Source: an uncultured Xylophilus sp. (GTDB lineage Bacteria; Pseudomonadota; Gammaproteobacteria; Burkholderiales; Burkholderiaceae_C). From it: a stretch of DNA of 64,000 nucleotides. Shown one piece after another: positions 54,763 through 63,367 of this stretch. The DNA lies in NCBI GenBank assembly GCA_913776965.1, contig CAJYQL010000064.1:1-64000 (forward strand), in the 5' to 3' direction. The translations under genes were made by a program, and so were the position numbers. Below the pieces are notes generated by a model, which did no database searches, had not been told where the DNA came from, and was given only the letters and a program-made list of their open reading frames with translations. Position 1 is the stretch's first letter, and each line of letters begins with the position of its first letter.

Positions 54763-55946
54763 GCGCAGGTCGCGCCCCGACGGCCCCCGCGGTGCTGCTG
54801 CCCGGCGAGGCCACGCTCGGCGTGCTCGGCGGCGGCCAGCTCGGCCGCATGTTCGTGCATGCGGCGCAGGCGCTCGGCTACGCCACCGCGGTGCTCGACC
54901 CCGACGCCGACGGTCCTGCCGGCCGCGTCACCGAGCATGCGATCGCCGCCGCCTACGACGACCCGGCCGGCCTCGACGCCCTGGCCGCCCGCTGTGCGGC
55001 CGTCACCACCGAATTCGAGAACGTGCCGGCGCCGGCGCTGGCGCGCCTCGCGCAGTCGTTGCCGGTCGCGCCCTCCGCGTCGGCCGTCGCCATCGCGCAG
55101 GACCGGGCGGCCGAGAAGGCGCATTTCGACCGCTGCGGCGTGCCCTGCGCGCCGTACGCGGTGATCGACACGCCCGACACGCTGGCGGCGGTGCCCGACG
55201 CGCTGCTGCCCGGCATCCTGAAGACCGCCCGGCTCGGCTACGACGGCAAGGGCCAGGTGCGGGTCGCCGACCGCGCCGCGCTCGCTGCCGCCTGGGAACG
55301 GCTCGGCCGGGTGGCCTGCGTGCTGGAGCAGATGCTGCCGCTGGAGGCGGAATGCTCGGTGATCGTCGCGCGCGGCCGCGACGGGGCGATGGTGCACTTT
55401 CCGGTGCAGCGCAACCTCCACCGCGACGGCATCCTGGCGGTGACCGAAGTTCATGATGGAAATGTGCCTTCTGCGCAGGCGCAGCAAGCGGTGGATGCTG
55501 CGAAATCCATAGCAGAAGGGCTGAACTACGTCGGCGTGCTGTGCGTCGAGTTCTTCCTGCTCGCCGACGGCCGGCTGGTCGTCAACGAGATCGCGCCGCG
55601 GCCGCACAACAGCGGCCACTACACGATCGACGCCTGCGACAGCTCGCAGTTCGCGCTGCAGGTGCGCACGCTCGCCGGCCTGCCGCTGGTGCAGCCGCGC
55701 CTGCACAGCCCGGCCGTCATGCTCAACCTGCTCGGCGACCTGTGGCAGGCGGAGGGCGGCACCGTCCGCACCCCGGCCTGGGACCGGGTGCTGGCGCTGC
55801 CCGGCGCGCACCTGCACCTCTACGGCAAGCACGACGCCAAGCCCGGCCGCAAGATGGGCCACCTGACCTTCACCGCCGCCACCGCCGAGGCCGCCCGCGC
55901 CGCGGCGCGCGAGGCCTGCGGCATCCTCGGCATGGCGCCGTTCTGA
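54759..55946 (+). CDS. purK: N5-carboxyaminoimidazole ribonucleotide synthase PurK
   Basis: 395 residues. ATP-grasp enzyme that carboxylates [24 protein letters not shown] at the start, [16 protein letters not shown] in the ATP site, and [18 protein letters not shown] near the end. Residues about 234-252 ([19 protein letters not shown]) are encoded by a stretch with family-1 repeat layout and unusual codons (GGA, AAT, TCT, ATA, GCA), while the protein keeps normal length and a plausible helix. Coupled to purE by ATGA. Confidence 0.96.
   Translation: MSAGRAPTAPAVLLPGEATLGVLGGGQLGRMFVHAAQALGYATAVLDPDADGPAGRVTEHAIAAAYDDPAGLDALAARCAAVTTEFENVPAPALARLAQSLPVAPSASAVAIAQDRAAEKAHFDRCGVPCAPYAVIDTPDTLAAVPDALLPGILKTARLGYDGKGQVRVADRAALAAAWERLGRVACVLEQMLPLEAECSVIVARGRDGAMVHFPVQRNLHRDGILAVTEVHDGNVPSAQAQQAVDAAKSIAEGLNYVGVLCVEFFLLADGRLVVNEIAPRPHNSGHYTIDACDSSQFALQVRTLAGLPLVQPRLHSPAVMLNLLGDLWQAEGGTVRTPAWDRVLALPGAHLHLYGKHDAKPGRKMGHLTFTAATAEAARAAAREACGILGMAPF
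55459..55516 (+). repeat. Dispersed repeat family 1, copy F (inside purK)
   Basis: GAAATGTGCCTTCTGCGCAGGC, spacer, GCGGTGGATGCTGCGAAATCCATAGCAG. The block order matches the other copies but identity is lower. Local GC falls well below that of the gene around it. Because PurK length is normal here, replacement of existing sequence is more likely than simple insertion. Confidence 0.5.
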
Positions 55947-55960
55947 GCGACGCCGCGACG

Positions 55961-56971
55961 ATGATCCTGCCCGGCGATTCGCCCGACGCCCTCGCCCGTG
56001 CCGCCGACGCCATCGCCCGCGGCGAACTGCTCGGCCTGCCGACCGAGACGGTCTACGGCCTGGCGGCCGACGCGTCGAGCGACGCGGCGGTCGCCCGCAT
56101 CTTCGCGGCCAAGGGCCGGCCGAGCGACCATCCGCTGATCGTGCACGTGGCGCCGGCCGCCACGCCGGGCGACGTACCCGCGGGCGTGGCCGCCTTCGCC
56201 GCTGCGCTGCCCGACTTCGCCGAACGGCTGGTCCGCGCCTTCTGGCCCGGCCCGCTGACGCTGATCCTGCCGCGCCGGCCGGACGCGGGCGCGGCCGCCG
56301 CCGGCGGCCAGGACTCGATCGGCCTGCGCTGCCCGTCGCATCCGGTCGCGCAGGCGCTGCTGGCGGCCTGCGCCGCGCGCGGCGTAGCCGGCGTGGCCGC
56401 GCCCAGCGCCAACCTGTTCGGCCGGGTCAGCCCGACCACCGCCGCCCATGTGCAGGATGAATTCGGCGACGGGCTGCTGGTGCTCGACGGCGGCGCCTGC
56501 GCGGTGGGCATCGAATCGACCATCGTCGACTGCACCCGCGGCGCGCCGGTGCTGCTGCGCCCGGGCGCGGTGACCCGCGACCAGGTCGAGGCCGCCTGCG
56601 GCCGTGCGCTCGTGGCACCCGAAGCGCTCGACGATGCCGCGCCGCGCGCCTCCGGCACGCTGGAGGCGCACTACGCGCCGCAGGCCAAGGTCCGTCTGAT
56701 GGAGGCCAAGGCGCTGCAGGCCGGCCTGGACGTGCTGGGGCCGGATGCGGCGCACATCGCGGTCTGGTCCCGCACGCCGCTGGCACTGCGGTCGCAGGCG
56801 ATGGTCGCGCGCCGCATGCCCGACGACGCCGAGGCCACCGCGCAGCAGCTGTTCGCGGTGCTGCGCGGCTTCGATGCGCAGGGCGTGAAGCTGATCTGGA
56901 TCGAAACCCCGCCCGCCGACGCCGCCTGGGAAGGCGTGCGCGACCGGCTCCAGCGCGCCGCCGCGGCCTGA
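55961..56971 (+). CDS. L-threonylcarbamoyladenylate synthase, Sua5 type
   Basis: 336 residues from ATG 55961, 14 nt after purK. The N-terminal YrdC domain has GLPTETVYGLAADA, the Lys/Arg site IFAAKGRPSDHPLIVHV and APSANLFGRVSPTTA; the C-terminal Sua5 domain follows the linker and contains SGTLEAHYAP. It makes threonylcarbamoyl-AMP for the t6A37 modification of ANN-decoding tRNAs. The partner gene tsaB lies at 62184 in the same window. Confidence 0.95.
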   Translation: MILPGDSPDALARAADAIARGELLGLPTETVYGLAADASSDAAVARIFAAKGRPSDHPLIVHVAPAATPGDVPAGVAAFAAALPDFAERLVRAFWPGPLTLILPRRPDAGAAAAGGQDSIGLRCPSHPVAQALLAACAARGVAGVAAPSANLFGRVSPTTAAHVQDEFGDGLLVLDGGACAVGIESTIVDCTRGAPVLLRPGAVTRDQVEAACGRALVAPEALDDAAPRASGTLEAHYAPQAKVRLMEAKALQAGLDVLGPDAAHIAVWSRTPLALRSQAMVARRMPDDAEATAQQLFAVLRGFDAQGVKLIWIETPPADAAWEGVRDRLQRAAAA

Positions 56972-57026
56972 GCCGCCCATCCGTACCCCCTCGCTACACT
57001 CCCGTCACCTTTTCCGGAGAATTGCC

Positions 57027-57980
57027 ATGACCACCACCTGGTTGCGCCGCACCGCCGTGCTGGCCGCCTGCGCCTCGGCCGCCCTGCTGTCCGCCTGCGG
57101 TTCGAGCACCGTCGAATCCGCCATCAGCCCGAAGCGCTTCTACGCGTTCGGCGACAGCGTGAGCGACCTGGGCCAGACCGGCACCCGCTACACCGTCAAC
57201 GACGGCTCGAACAACATCTGGACGCAGCAGCTCGCGTCGCGCTACGGCATCACCCTGACCACCGTCGCAGCCGGAGGCACCAGCTATGCGACGGCCAACG
57301 CCCGCATCACCGCCAAGCCGGATGCGGTCGGCAACAGCGCCACACCGACGGTGACCGAGCAGGTGTCGGCCTACCTCGCCTCCAACACCCCGGCGTCCAG
57401 CGACGTGCTGGTCATCAGCGGCGGCACCGCGGACATCGTCGCGGACTTCGCCCGTGTCCGCACCGGCGCGATCACCGGTGCCCAGCTGGTTGCCAACGCC
57501 CGGCAGGCCGGTACCGACCTGGCCACCCAGGTCCGCCGCTTGGTGACGGCCGGTGCGCGCTACGTGGTGAGCGCCGGCACCTACGACCTGGGCCGGTCGC
57601 CGCTGGCGATCGGCACCGGCCAGGCATCGCTGCTCAGCGAGGCGAGCACCGCGTTCAACAGCGCCTACCTGGTGGCAATCGCCGACCTGGGCGCCAACGT
57701 GCTCGCGGTCGACGCGGCCTTCTACTTCAACCTGCTGACCGGCCTGCCCGGCAACTACAGCCTGAACGACGGCGTGACGCAGGTCTGCACCTCGGTCGAT
57801 CCGGGCGTGGGCATCGGCACCGGCACCGGCCAGGTGAACTCCGGCCTGTGCACCCCCAGCACGATCAAGCCGGGCCTGGACTACAGCCGCTACGTGTTCG
57901 CCGACAACGTGTACTTCACGCCGCGCGCCCAGCAGCTGTTCGGCGACTACGCCTACGACCGGCTGCGCACGCGGTTCTGA
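57027..57980 (+). CDS. GDSL/SGNH esterase-like lipoprotein
   Basis: 317 residues. Signal sequence with lipobox LLSAC (C24). Block I reads FYAFGDSVSDLGQ (S44 nucleophile), block II has the Gly in AAGGTSYATANARI, and block V may be the DxxH-type ending, though the segment VFADNVYFTPRAQQLFGDYA has Asp and aromatic residues rather than a clear catalytic His. Probably an outer-membrane-attached hydrolase or autotransporter-like esterase without the barrel; substrate unknown. It is followed by a perfect bidirectional terminator shared with the convergent ompW-like gene. Confidence 0.85.
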   Translation: MTTTWLRRTAVLAACASAALLSACGSSTVESAISPKRFYAFGDSVSDLGQTGTRYTVNDGSNNIWTQQLASRYGITLTTVAAGGTSYATANARITAKPDAVGNSATPTVTEQVSAYLASNTPASSDVLVISGGTADIVADFARVRTGAITGAQLVANARQAGTDLATQVRRLVTAGARYVVSAGTYDLGRSPLAIGTGQASLLSEASTAFNSAYLVAIADLGANVLAVDAAFYFNLLTGLPGNYSLNDGVTQVCTSVDPGVGIGTGTGQVNSGLCTPSTIKPGLDYSRYVFADNVYFTPRAQQLFGDYAYDRLRTRF

Positions 57981-58050
57981 TCGCGGGAACGGCCGAGCGG
58001 CGAGGCCGCCGGGGTCGTTCGGACCGTCCGGGGTCCGGAGCGCACCCACA

Positions 58051-58088
58051 AAAAAGCCCGTGGACCTTCGCAGGTCCACGGGCTTTTT
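58051..58088. terminator. Bidirectional rho-independent terminator
   Basis: Perfect inverted repeat with A and T tails: AAAAAGCCCGTGGACCT (58051-58067), loop TCGC, and its complement ending TTTTT (58072-58088). It serves the GDSL gene (plus) and the OmpW-like gene (minus), whose stops flank it. Confidence 0.95.
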
Positions 58089-58104
58089 GCTGGCCGCTCG
58101 CCGG

Positions 58105-58857
58105 TCAGAACCGGTAGGCCGCCGCCAGCGTGAACACGACCGGCCGGAACTTGATGTCCAGTTCGCGCGCCTGGCCGGCGGTGGTGGCGACCAGATGGGT
58201 CTTCACGCGGGCGGTGGCCAGCGAACCGTGGATCGACCAGCGCTCGTTGATCTTGTAGTCCAGGCCGGCCTGCGCGGCCAGGCCCCAGGAGTCTTCCAGT
58301 TCGATGCGGGTCGGGCCGCCGTTCAGGCCGTTGCCGGCAGCCGTCGAGGTCCGCTTGTCGAACTTGGTGTAGTTCACGCCCAGGCCGACGAACGGCCGCA
58401 GGCGGCTGGTCGGCTCGCCGAAGGCGTAGTTGACGAACAGCGTCGGCGCCATTTGCCGGACCTTCGCGATCGTCTGGCCGTTGTAGCCCTGCACGTTGGC
58501 GGGCAGGTAGGAGGCGATCCGCGCGGTCACGTCGTGGGTGGGCGGATAGCCCAGGGCGAGCTCCACCTCGGTGTTCGGCGTGATCGCCCGGGCGATCGAG
58601 AAGAACGCGGTGGTCTTGTCTTCCACCCGCAGGCTGACGCCCGACGGGTTGGGCGGCAGGAGGGGGCCGGTCGCGTCGGTGGCGCGGGAGTGCGGCACGA
58701 TGTGCGAGACGCCGCCGCGCACCGTCCACGGGGTGGACGGCGTGGGCGAGGAGAGCGACGCGAGGAACGACGGCGGCTCGGAGGCCTGCTGCGCCTGGGC
58801 GGCGGTGCCGGCGGCGGCCAGCACGCAGGCCGCGGCGAGGAGATGACGGTGCTTCAT
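58105..58857 (-). CDS. OmpW-family outer-membrane protein
   Basis: 250 residues. Signal peptide ending AAQAQQ (about residue 23), then the eight-stranded OmpW pattern: TPWTVRGGVSHIVP near the start, ALGYPPTHDV, PTLFVNYAFGEPTSRLRPFVGLGVNYTKF split over strands 4-5, and the C-terminal FTLAAAYRF. OmpW barrels let small hydrophobic molecules cross the outer membrane. It lies 32 nt downstream of an esterase gene on the same strand, so uptake of esterase products is a plausible joint role. Confidence 0.88.
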   Translation of the reverse strand: MKHRHLLAAACVLAAAGTAAQAQQASEPPSFLASLSSPTPSTPWTVRGGVSHIVPHSRATDATGPLLPPNPSGVSLRVEDKTTAFFSIARAITPNTEVELALGYPPTHDVTARIASYLPANVQGYNGQTIAKVRQMAPTLFVNYAFGEPTSRLRPFVGLGVNYTKFDKRTSTAAGNGLNGGPTRIELEDSWGLAAQAGLDYKINERWSIHGSLATARVKTHLVATTAGQARELDIKFRPVVFTLAAAYRF

Positions 58858-58889
58858 GGCAAAGAGTCCTTGTGACGGAGGGCCGGCGC

Positions 58890-60455
58890 TCAGCCGCCGG
58901 CGGCCAGCACCTGCTGGAAGAAGCCGCGGGCGGCCGCATTGCAGAACGGCGGCACCAGCGTGCCGTGGTAGGCGGTGGTGACCGCTTGGGCCTGCGCGGT
59001 GGCCGAGCCGCCGGCGGCAGCGACCTGGGCAGCGGTCGCGGCCTTGGCCTGGGCGAAGCCGCCCTTGGCAGTGGCGAACGGATCTGCGGCGCTGGTCGGC
59101 GCGGTCTCCAGATCGAGCACGGTCAGCGCCGCGGCCGGCACGCCGCGGGCGGCGAAGTAGCCGGCGGTGGAGCGGGTGCTCTCGAAGTTCACCGTCGGGT
59201 CGTTGGCGCCGCCGCAGAAGAACACCGGCCGGCTCGGCACGAAGTTGCGCAGGTCGTTGGCGACCGCCGCGCGGCGGAAGCCGACCGCCGGCGCGCAGGC
59301 GAGCGGCGACGTGCTGGTGCGCGATGCCGCGGTCGCCGGGAAGGCGTTGCCCGGGCAGGGATTGGCCGCGGTCGCATCGACGGCGCTGGCGGTCAGAAAG
59401 CGTTGGGTCAGCAGGTTGTTCGGGCCGTAGAAGGCCGCGAAGGCCGGCAGCGCCGGGCCGGGCACCGCGTTGGCCGGATACAGCGCGGTCTGCGGCAGGC
59501 GGCCGGTGGCGAACAGCGTATTGACCGGCGTGGTGCTCGGCAGCAACGTCTCGATGCCGGTGGCGTACTGCGCTTCGTAAAGGTCGGTCGGCGCCGTGTA
59601 GACGTTGCCGAACTGCTTCTGCCAGCTGGTCGACAGCAGTGGCGTGAATACCGTACCGCCGAGCGCCGGCGCGCCGAGCGAGGCGTAGTCCACCAGCAGG
59701 CTGATCGCCGACGGGGCCGACAGCGGCGCCGCAGCGGTCACGGTCTGGCCGGCGGCCTGCAGCGCGCGCTGGGTGGCCAGCGCCACATAGCCGCCCTGCG
59801 AATAGCCGGTGACCAGCAGCTTGCCGGAGTCGGTCGCGCCGCCCAGGCCCGGCAGCGCCTTGCGGGCCGCGGTGAGCGCGTCGATCATGTCCTTGGACTG
59901 CTGGTCGGCGTTCAGGTAGGGGTGGTAGGGCAGGGTGGAGCCGGTGTAGCCCGCATAGTTGGGCGCCACCACGGTGAAGCCCTGCGCCGCGTACAGCGCA
60001 CCGACCAGCGAGCCTTCGCTTGCGCCCGGACGGGTGCTGTCGAGGATGTCGGCGATGTTGTAGTTCTTGTCGGTCGTGGTGCCGTGGGCATACAGCACGA
60101 TCGGCTTCGGGCCCGCGCAGGCCGGGTCGGTGCCGGTCGGCACCATCAGTGCGCCGGAGGCGGTCGTCGCCTCGTTGGCGCCGCCGACCGTGCCGTACTG
60201 GATGTAGTGGAAGTTGACGCCGCACTTCGGCGTGCCGGCCACCGCCAGCAGCTGCTTGCCGCTCGCGGTCTCGTTCAGGCGGGCGGTGAATTCCGCGGCC
60301 GTCAGCGCGGTCACCCGCAGCGGCGGGTTGAACTGCAGCGTGCCGCGGCCACCGCTGTTGTCTACCGTCTCCGGGCCGCCGCTGTCCGCGCCGCCGCCGC
60401 CGCAGGCCGACAACACGACGGCGCTGGCGACCGCCAGCAGGGGGAATTTGGTCAT
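58890..60455 (-). CDS. Lipoprotein alpha/beta hydrolase (secretory lipase/esterase type)
   Basis: 521 residues from ATG 60455, which has AGGAG 5 nt upstream; the ATG at 60506 would add 17 residues across the operator and is rejected. Lipobox LSAC (C18) followed by a Gly-rich spacer. Hydrolase features: oxyanion-region HGTTTDK (124-130), VVAPNYAGYTGS, nucleophile motif GYSQGGYVA (S219), and late FFCGGANDPTVN supplying the acid. Resembles secretory-lipase/PHB-depolymerase-like proteins. Probably first gene of an operon with the OmpW-like gene, preceded by a palindromic operator. Confidence 0.87.
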   Translation of the reverse strand: MTKFPLLAVASAVVLSACGGGGADSGGPETVDNSGGRGTLQFNPPLRVTALTAAEFTARLNETASGKQLLAVAGTPKCGVNFHYIQYGTVGGANEATTASGALMVPTGTDPACAGPKPIVLYAHGTTTDKNYNIADILDSTRPGASEGSLVGALYAAQGFTVVAPNYAGYTGSTLPYHPYLNADQQSKDMIDALTAARKALPGLGGATDSGKLLVTGYSQGGYVALATQRALQAAGQTVTAAAPLSAPSAISLLVDYASLGAPALGGTVFTPLLSTSWQKQFGNVYTAPTDLYEAQYATGIETLLPSTTPVNTLFATGRLPQTALYPANAVPGPALPAFAAFYGPNNLLTQRFLTASAVDATAANPCPGNAFPATAASRTSTSPLACAPAVGFRRAAVANDLRNFVPSRPVFFCGGANDPTVNFESTRSTAGYFAARGVPAAALTVLDLETAPTSAADPFATAKGGFAQAKAATAAQVAAAGGSATAQAQAVTTAYHGTLVPPFCNAAARGFFQQVLAAGG

Positions 60456-60476
60456 CTCGACTCCTGAAAGAAAAAT

Positions 60477-60490
60477 AGAACGGGCGTTCT
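60477..60490. promoter_or_regulatory. Candidate operator AGAACG-GG-CGTTCT
   Basis: Six-base arms AGAACG and CGTTCT separated by GG, flanked by A and T runs, 21 nt upstream of the esterase start codon. The layout resembles TetR-family operators. On the minus strand, TACGAT about 14 nt further upstream could be the -10, so binding would block transcription. No TetR-type gene is in the window. Confidence 0.45.
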
Positions 60491-60530
60491 TTTTGGTGGG
60501 CCTCATCGTAGCGAGAGGACTACCAAGGGC

Positions 60531-62075
60531 CTATCGGGTTAGTACCGAGCGCGCCGACCAATCCACCAATGCATCGAACACCGGCCGCGCCGCTGCGGCC
60601 TCCGGATGGTTCACCACCGCGACCAGCACCATGCGGCGGCCGTCGGCGCCGTGCACGTAGCCGGCCACCGCCGCCACGTCGCGCAGGCTGCCGGTCTTGA
60701 GATGCGCGGTGCCCTGGCGGGCCTGGCTGCGACGCAGGGTGCCGTCGATGCCGCTCTGCGGCAGGGAGGCGACCAAATCGGGCATCAGCGGCGAGCGCCA
60801 GGCGGCCTGCAGCATGCGGCCGAGGCCGGCGGCAGTCAGGCGCGCCTCGCGGCTCAGGCCGGCGCCGTTGCCGACGACCGGCGGCGGCGCGTCGCCGAAG
60901 CGCTCGCGCCACCAGCGGTCGAGCAGCTCGCGCGAAGCGTCGACGCTGCCGGTGCCGCGGGCCTGCAGCGACAGTGTCAGGAACAGCTGCTGGGCCATCA
61001 CGTTGTTGCTGAATTTGTTGGTGTCGCGCACCGCCAGCGCCAGCGGTTCCGAGGCGAAGACGAAGGCCGGCCGCGCACCCGCAGGCGCCCGGCCGTCGCG
61101 TACCCGGCCGGCGAGCCGGCCGCCCATCGCCCGCCACAGTCCTTCGATGGCGCGGCCGGCGAAGCCGTCGGCATCGGCCGGCGCGAAGGGCCACTGGCGT
61201 TCGCCGCAGCTGGCGGGGTAACTGCCGGCGAAGGCGATGCGCTGCGGGTCGGCCAGCTCGGCGCGCAGGCCGCCGCGCCAGTCGCCGCAGTCGGTGCCGG
61301 CCGGCGCGAGCGGCACCGCGGCCGGCAGCCGCAGTCCGGCGAGCGGCGGCTCAATCGCCACCCGCGCCTGGCCGGTGGTTGGTTCGGGGATGAAGGTGAG
61401 CACCGCCGAGCGGAAGTTCACCAGCAGCGCGTCGGGCGCGGCGTTGTAGGGCTTGCTCGGCTCGCCGTCGAAGGCGGCCGGGTCGTGCGGCGGCAGCACG
61501 AAGGCGCTGCGGTCGAGCACGATGTCGCCGGCGATGCTGCGCACGCCCTGGGCCTGCACCCGCCGCAGCAGCAGCCACAGCCGCTCGGCGACGAGGGTCG
61601 GATCGCCCTGGCCGCGCAGGATCAGGTCGCCCTGCAGCGTGCCATCGACATCCACCGGGCCACCGAAGGTGACCGGCGTGCCCCAGGCATAGGCCGGTCC
61701 GAGCAGGTCGAGTGCGGCATAGGTGGTGACCAGCTTCATCACCGACGCCGGATTGACCGATGCATCGGCCCGGTGGGCGAGGCGCGGCGGGCCGCCCTGC
61801 GCATCGGCCACCAGCAGCGCGAAGGCCTCGCGCGGCAGGCGGGTGCGGGCGATCGCGGCATCGATCTCGGCGGGCAGCGGGGCGGACGCGGCCAGGGCGG
61901 CGGGCGGAACCAGCGGGCCGGCGGCAGGCGGCGGCTGCTGCGCCCGGGCAGCGCCGAGCAGCGCGGGCAGGACGGCGCAAGCGACGAGACAGGCGCCGGT
62001 GCGGAGCCGGAGGCGTCGGGACGCCGGTGCAGGTGGGGATACAGCTGTGGGCGAGAGGGCAGGGGCGAGGGTCAC
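60531..62075 (-). CDS. dacB: D-alanyl-D-alanine carboxypeptidase/endopeptidase (PBP4, DacB type)
   Basis: 514 residues from GTG 62075, giving a signal sequence (GACLVACAVLPALLGAARAQ) with a long leader; no good Shine-Dalgarno is visible, so the start is uncertain. Penicillin-binding motifs are SVMK (S111, K114), SNN in KFSNNVMAQ and KTGS in AHLKTGSLRD, with the class C accessory domain between the first two. PBP4 trims peptidoglycan peptides in the periplasm. It is divergent from tsaB with 108 nt between starts. Confidence 0.92.
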   Translation of the reverse strand: MTLAPALSPTAVSPPAPASRRLRLRTGACLVACAVLPALLGAARAQQPPPAAGPLVPPAALAASAPLPAEIDAAIARTRLPREAFALLVADAQGGPPRLAHRADASVNPASVMKLVTTYAALDLLGPAYAWGTPVTFGGPVDVDGTLQGDLILRGQGDPTLVAERLWLLLRRVQAQGVRSIAGDIVLDRSAFVLPPHDPAAFDGEPSKPYNAAPDALLVNFRSAVLTFIPEPTTGQARVAIEPPLAGLRLPAAVPLAPAGTDCGDWRGGLRAELADPQRIAFAGSYPASCGERQWPFAPADADGFAGRAIEGLWRAMGGRLAGRVRDGRAPAGARPAFVFASEPLALAVRDTNKFSNNVMAQQLFLTLSLQARGTGSVDASRELLDRWWRERFGDAPPPVVGNGAGLSREARLTAAGLGRMLQAAWRSPLMPDLVASLPQSGIDGTLRRSQARQGTAHLKTGSLRDVAAVAGYVHGADGRRMVLVAVVNHPEAAAARPVFDALVDWSARSVLTR

Positions 62076-62183
62076 GGCAGACGGACCGCCCGCAGGCGGC
62101 GGAGATGGAACGGGCGCAGGGCGCAGGACGGCGGACCAGTCTAGCCCCCGGCTCCGCGCGGCCCAGCGTCCGATAATCGCCGG

Positions 62184-62897
62184 ATGCAGATCGACCCCGC
62201 CGCGCCGTGCCTCGCCTTCGATACCAGCACCGAGCAGCTGTCGGTGGCGCTGTCCGCCGCGGGCCGGGTCTACCAGCGCAACGGCGCCGGCGGCGCGCAG
62301 GCGTCGGCCACGCTGATCCCGGCGCTGCAGGCGGTGCTGGACGAGGCGGGCATCGGCTTTGCCGACCTGGGCGCGATCGCATTCGGCCGCGGGCCGGGTT
62401 CCTTCACCGGCCTGCGCACCGCCTGCGCCGCCGCCCAGGGCCTGGCTTGGGGGGCGCGGCCCGGCGGTGTGCCGGTGCTGCCGGTCGACACCCTGCTCGC
62501 GGTCGCCGAGGACGCGCGGATGCGCCACGGCGCCGAGCGGGTCGTGGCTGCGCTCGATGCCCGGATGGGCGAGGTCTACACCGCTACCTACCTCTGGGAA
62601 AATGGTGCCTGGCGGCCAGACGGTGAGTTGCGGCTGGCCGCGCCGGAGGCGGTCGAGGTGCCCGCCGGCTGGACGCTCGCCGGCACCGCCCGCGCGGCCT
62701 ACGGCGAGCGGATCGCGCCCGGTGCCGCATCGGTGCCCGCGCTGCCGACGGCCGATGCGCTGTTGCGGCTCGCGCCGGCGCTGATCGCCGCCGGGGGCCT
62801 GGTGCCGGCGGCCGGCGCGCTGCCGCTCTACATCCGCGACAAGGTCGCCAAGACGACGGCCGAACGGCTGGCCGAGCGGGCCGGGGCGCAGCCATGA
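62184..62897 (+). CDS. tsaB: tRNA t6A37 threonylcarbamoyltransferase subunit TsaB
   Basis: 237 residues. ASKHA-fold scaffold for TsaD: LAFDTSTEQLSVAL at the start, GRGPGSFTGLRTA and ALDARMGEVYTATY follow, the usual TsaB series. Needed with TsaC/Sua5, TsaD and TsaE to make t6A. A GATAATC lies just before the start and may be a -10. Overlaps rimI by ATGA. Confidence 0.95.
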   Translation: MQIDPAAPCLAFDTSTEQLSVALSAAGRVYQRNGAGGAQASATLIPALQAVLDEAGIGFADLGAIAFGRGPGSFTGLRTACAAAQGLAWGARPGGVPVLPVDTLLAVAEDARMRHGAERVVAALDARMGEVYTATYLWENGAWRPDGELRLAAPEAVEVPAGWTLAGTARAAYGERIAPGAASVPALPTADALLRLAPALIAAGGLVPAAGALPLYIRDKVAKTTAERLAERAGAQP

Positions 62898-63367
62898 GCG
62901 CCCGCATCGACGCGGTGGAGGCGCGCTTCGAAAGCCTGACGCCGCAGGACCTGGACCGGCTGCTGCCGGTCGAGGACGCGGCGTATTCCCATCCCTGGAC
63001 CCGCGGCAACTTCCTCGATTCGCTGCGCGCCGGCTACGAGGCCCAGCAACTGCTCGCCGACGAGACGCTGCTCGGCTACTTCGTCGCGATGAAGGGCGTG
63101 GACGAGGTGCACCTGCTCAACCTGACGGTCGCGCCGGCGTACCAGCGCCAGGGCTGGGCCCGGGTGCTGCTGGATGCGCTGGCGGTGTGGTCGCGCGGCC
63201 AGGGCGCCCGCTGGCTGTGGCTGGAGGTGCGGATGAGCAACCTGCGCGCGCAGCAGATCTACGAGGCCTACGGTTTCCGCAGCGTCGGCACCCGCAAGCG
63301 CTACTACCCCGCCGACACCGGCACACGCGAGGACGCCCGGGTGATGAGCCTGGCGCTGTGGCCATGA
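62894..63367 (+). CDS. rimI: Ribosomal protein S18-alanine N-acetyltransferase RimI
   Basis: 157 residues. GNAT fold with the acetyl-CoA motif VAPAYQRQGWARVLLDAL and the RimI segments YSHPWTRGNFLDSL and YEAYGFRSVGTRKRYY. Acetylates the N-terminus of S18. The tsaB-rimI pair is widely conserved; here the stop overlaps the next start as well. Confidence 0.95.
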   Translation: MSARIDAVEARFESLTPQDLDRLLPVEDAAYSHPWTRGNFLDSLRAGYEAQQLLADETLLGYFVAMKGVDEVHLLNLTVAPAYQRQGWARVLLDALAVWSRGQGARWLWLEVRMSNLRAQQIYEAYGFRSVGTRKRYYPADTGTREDARVMSLALWP

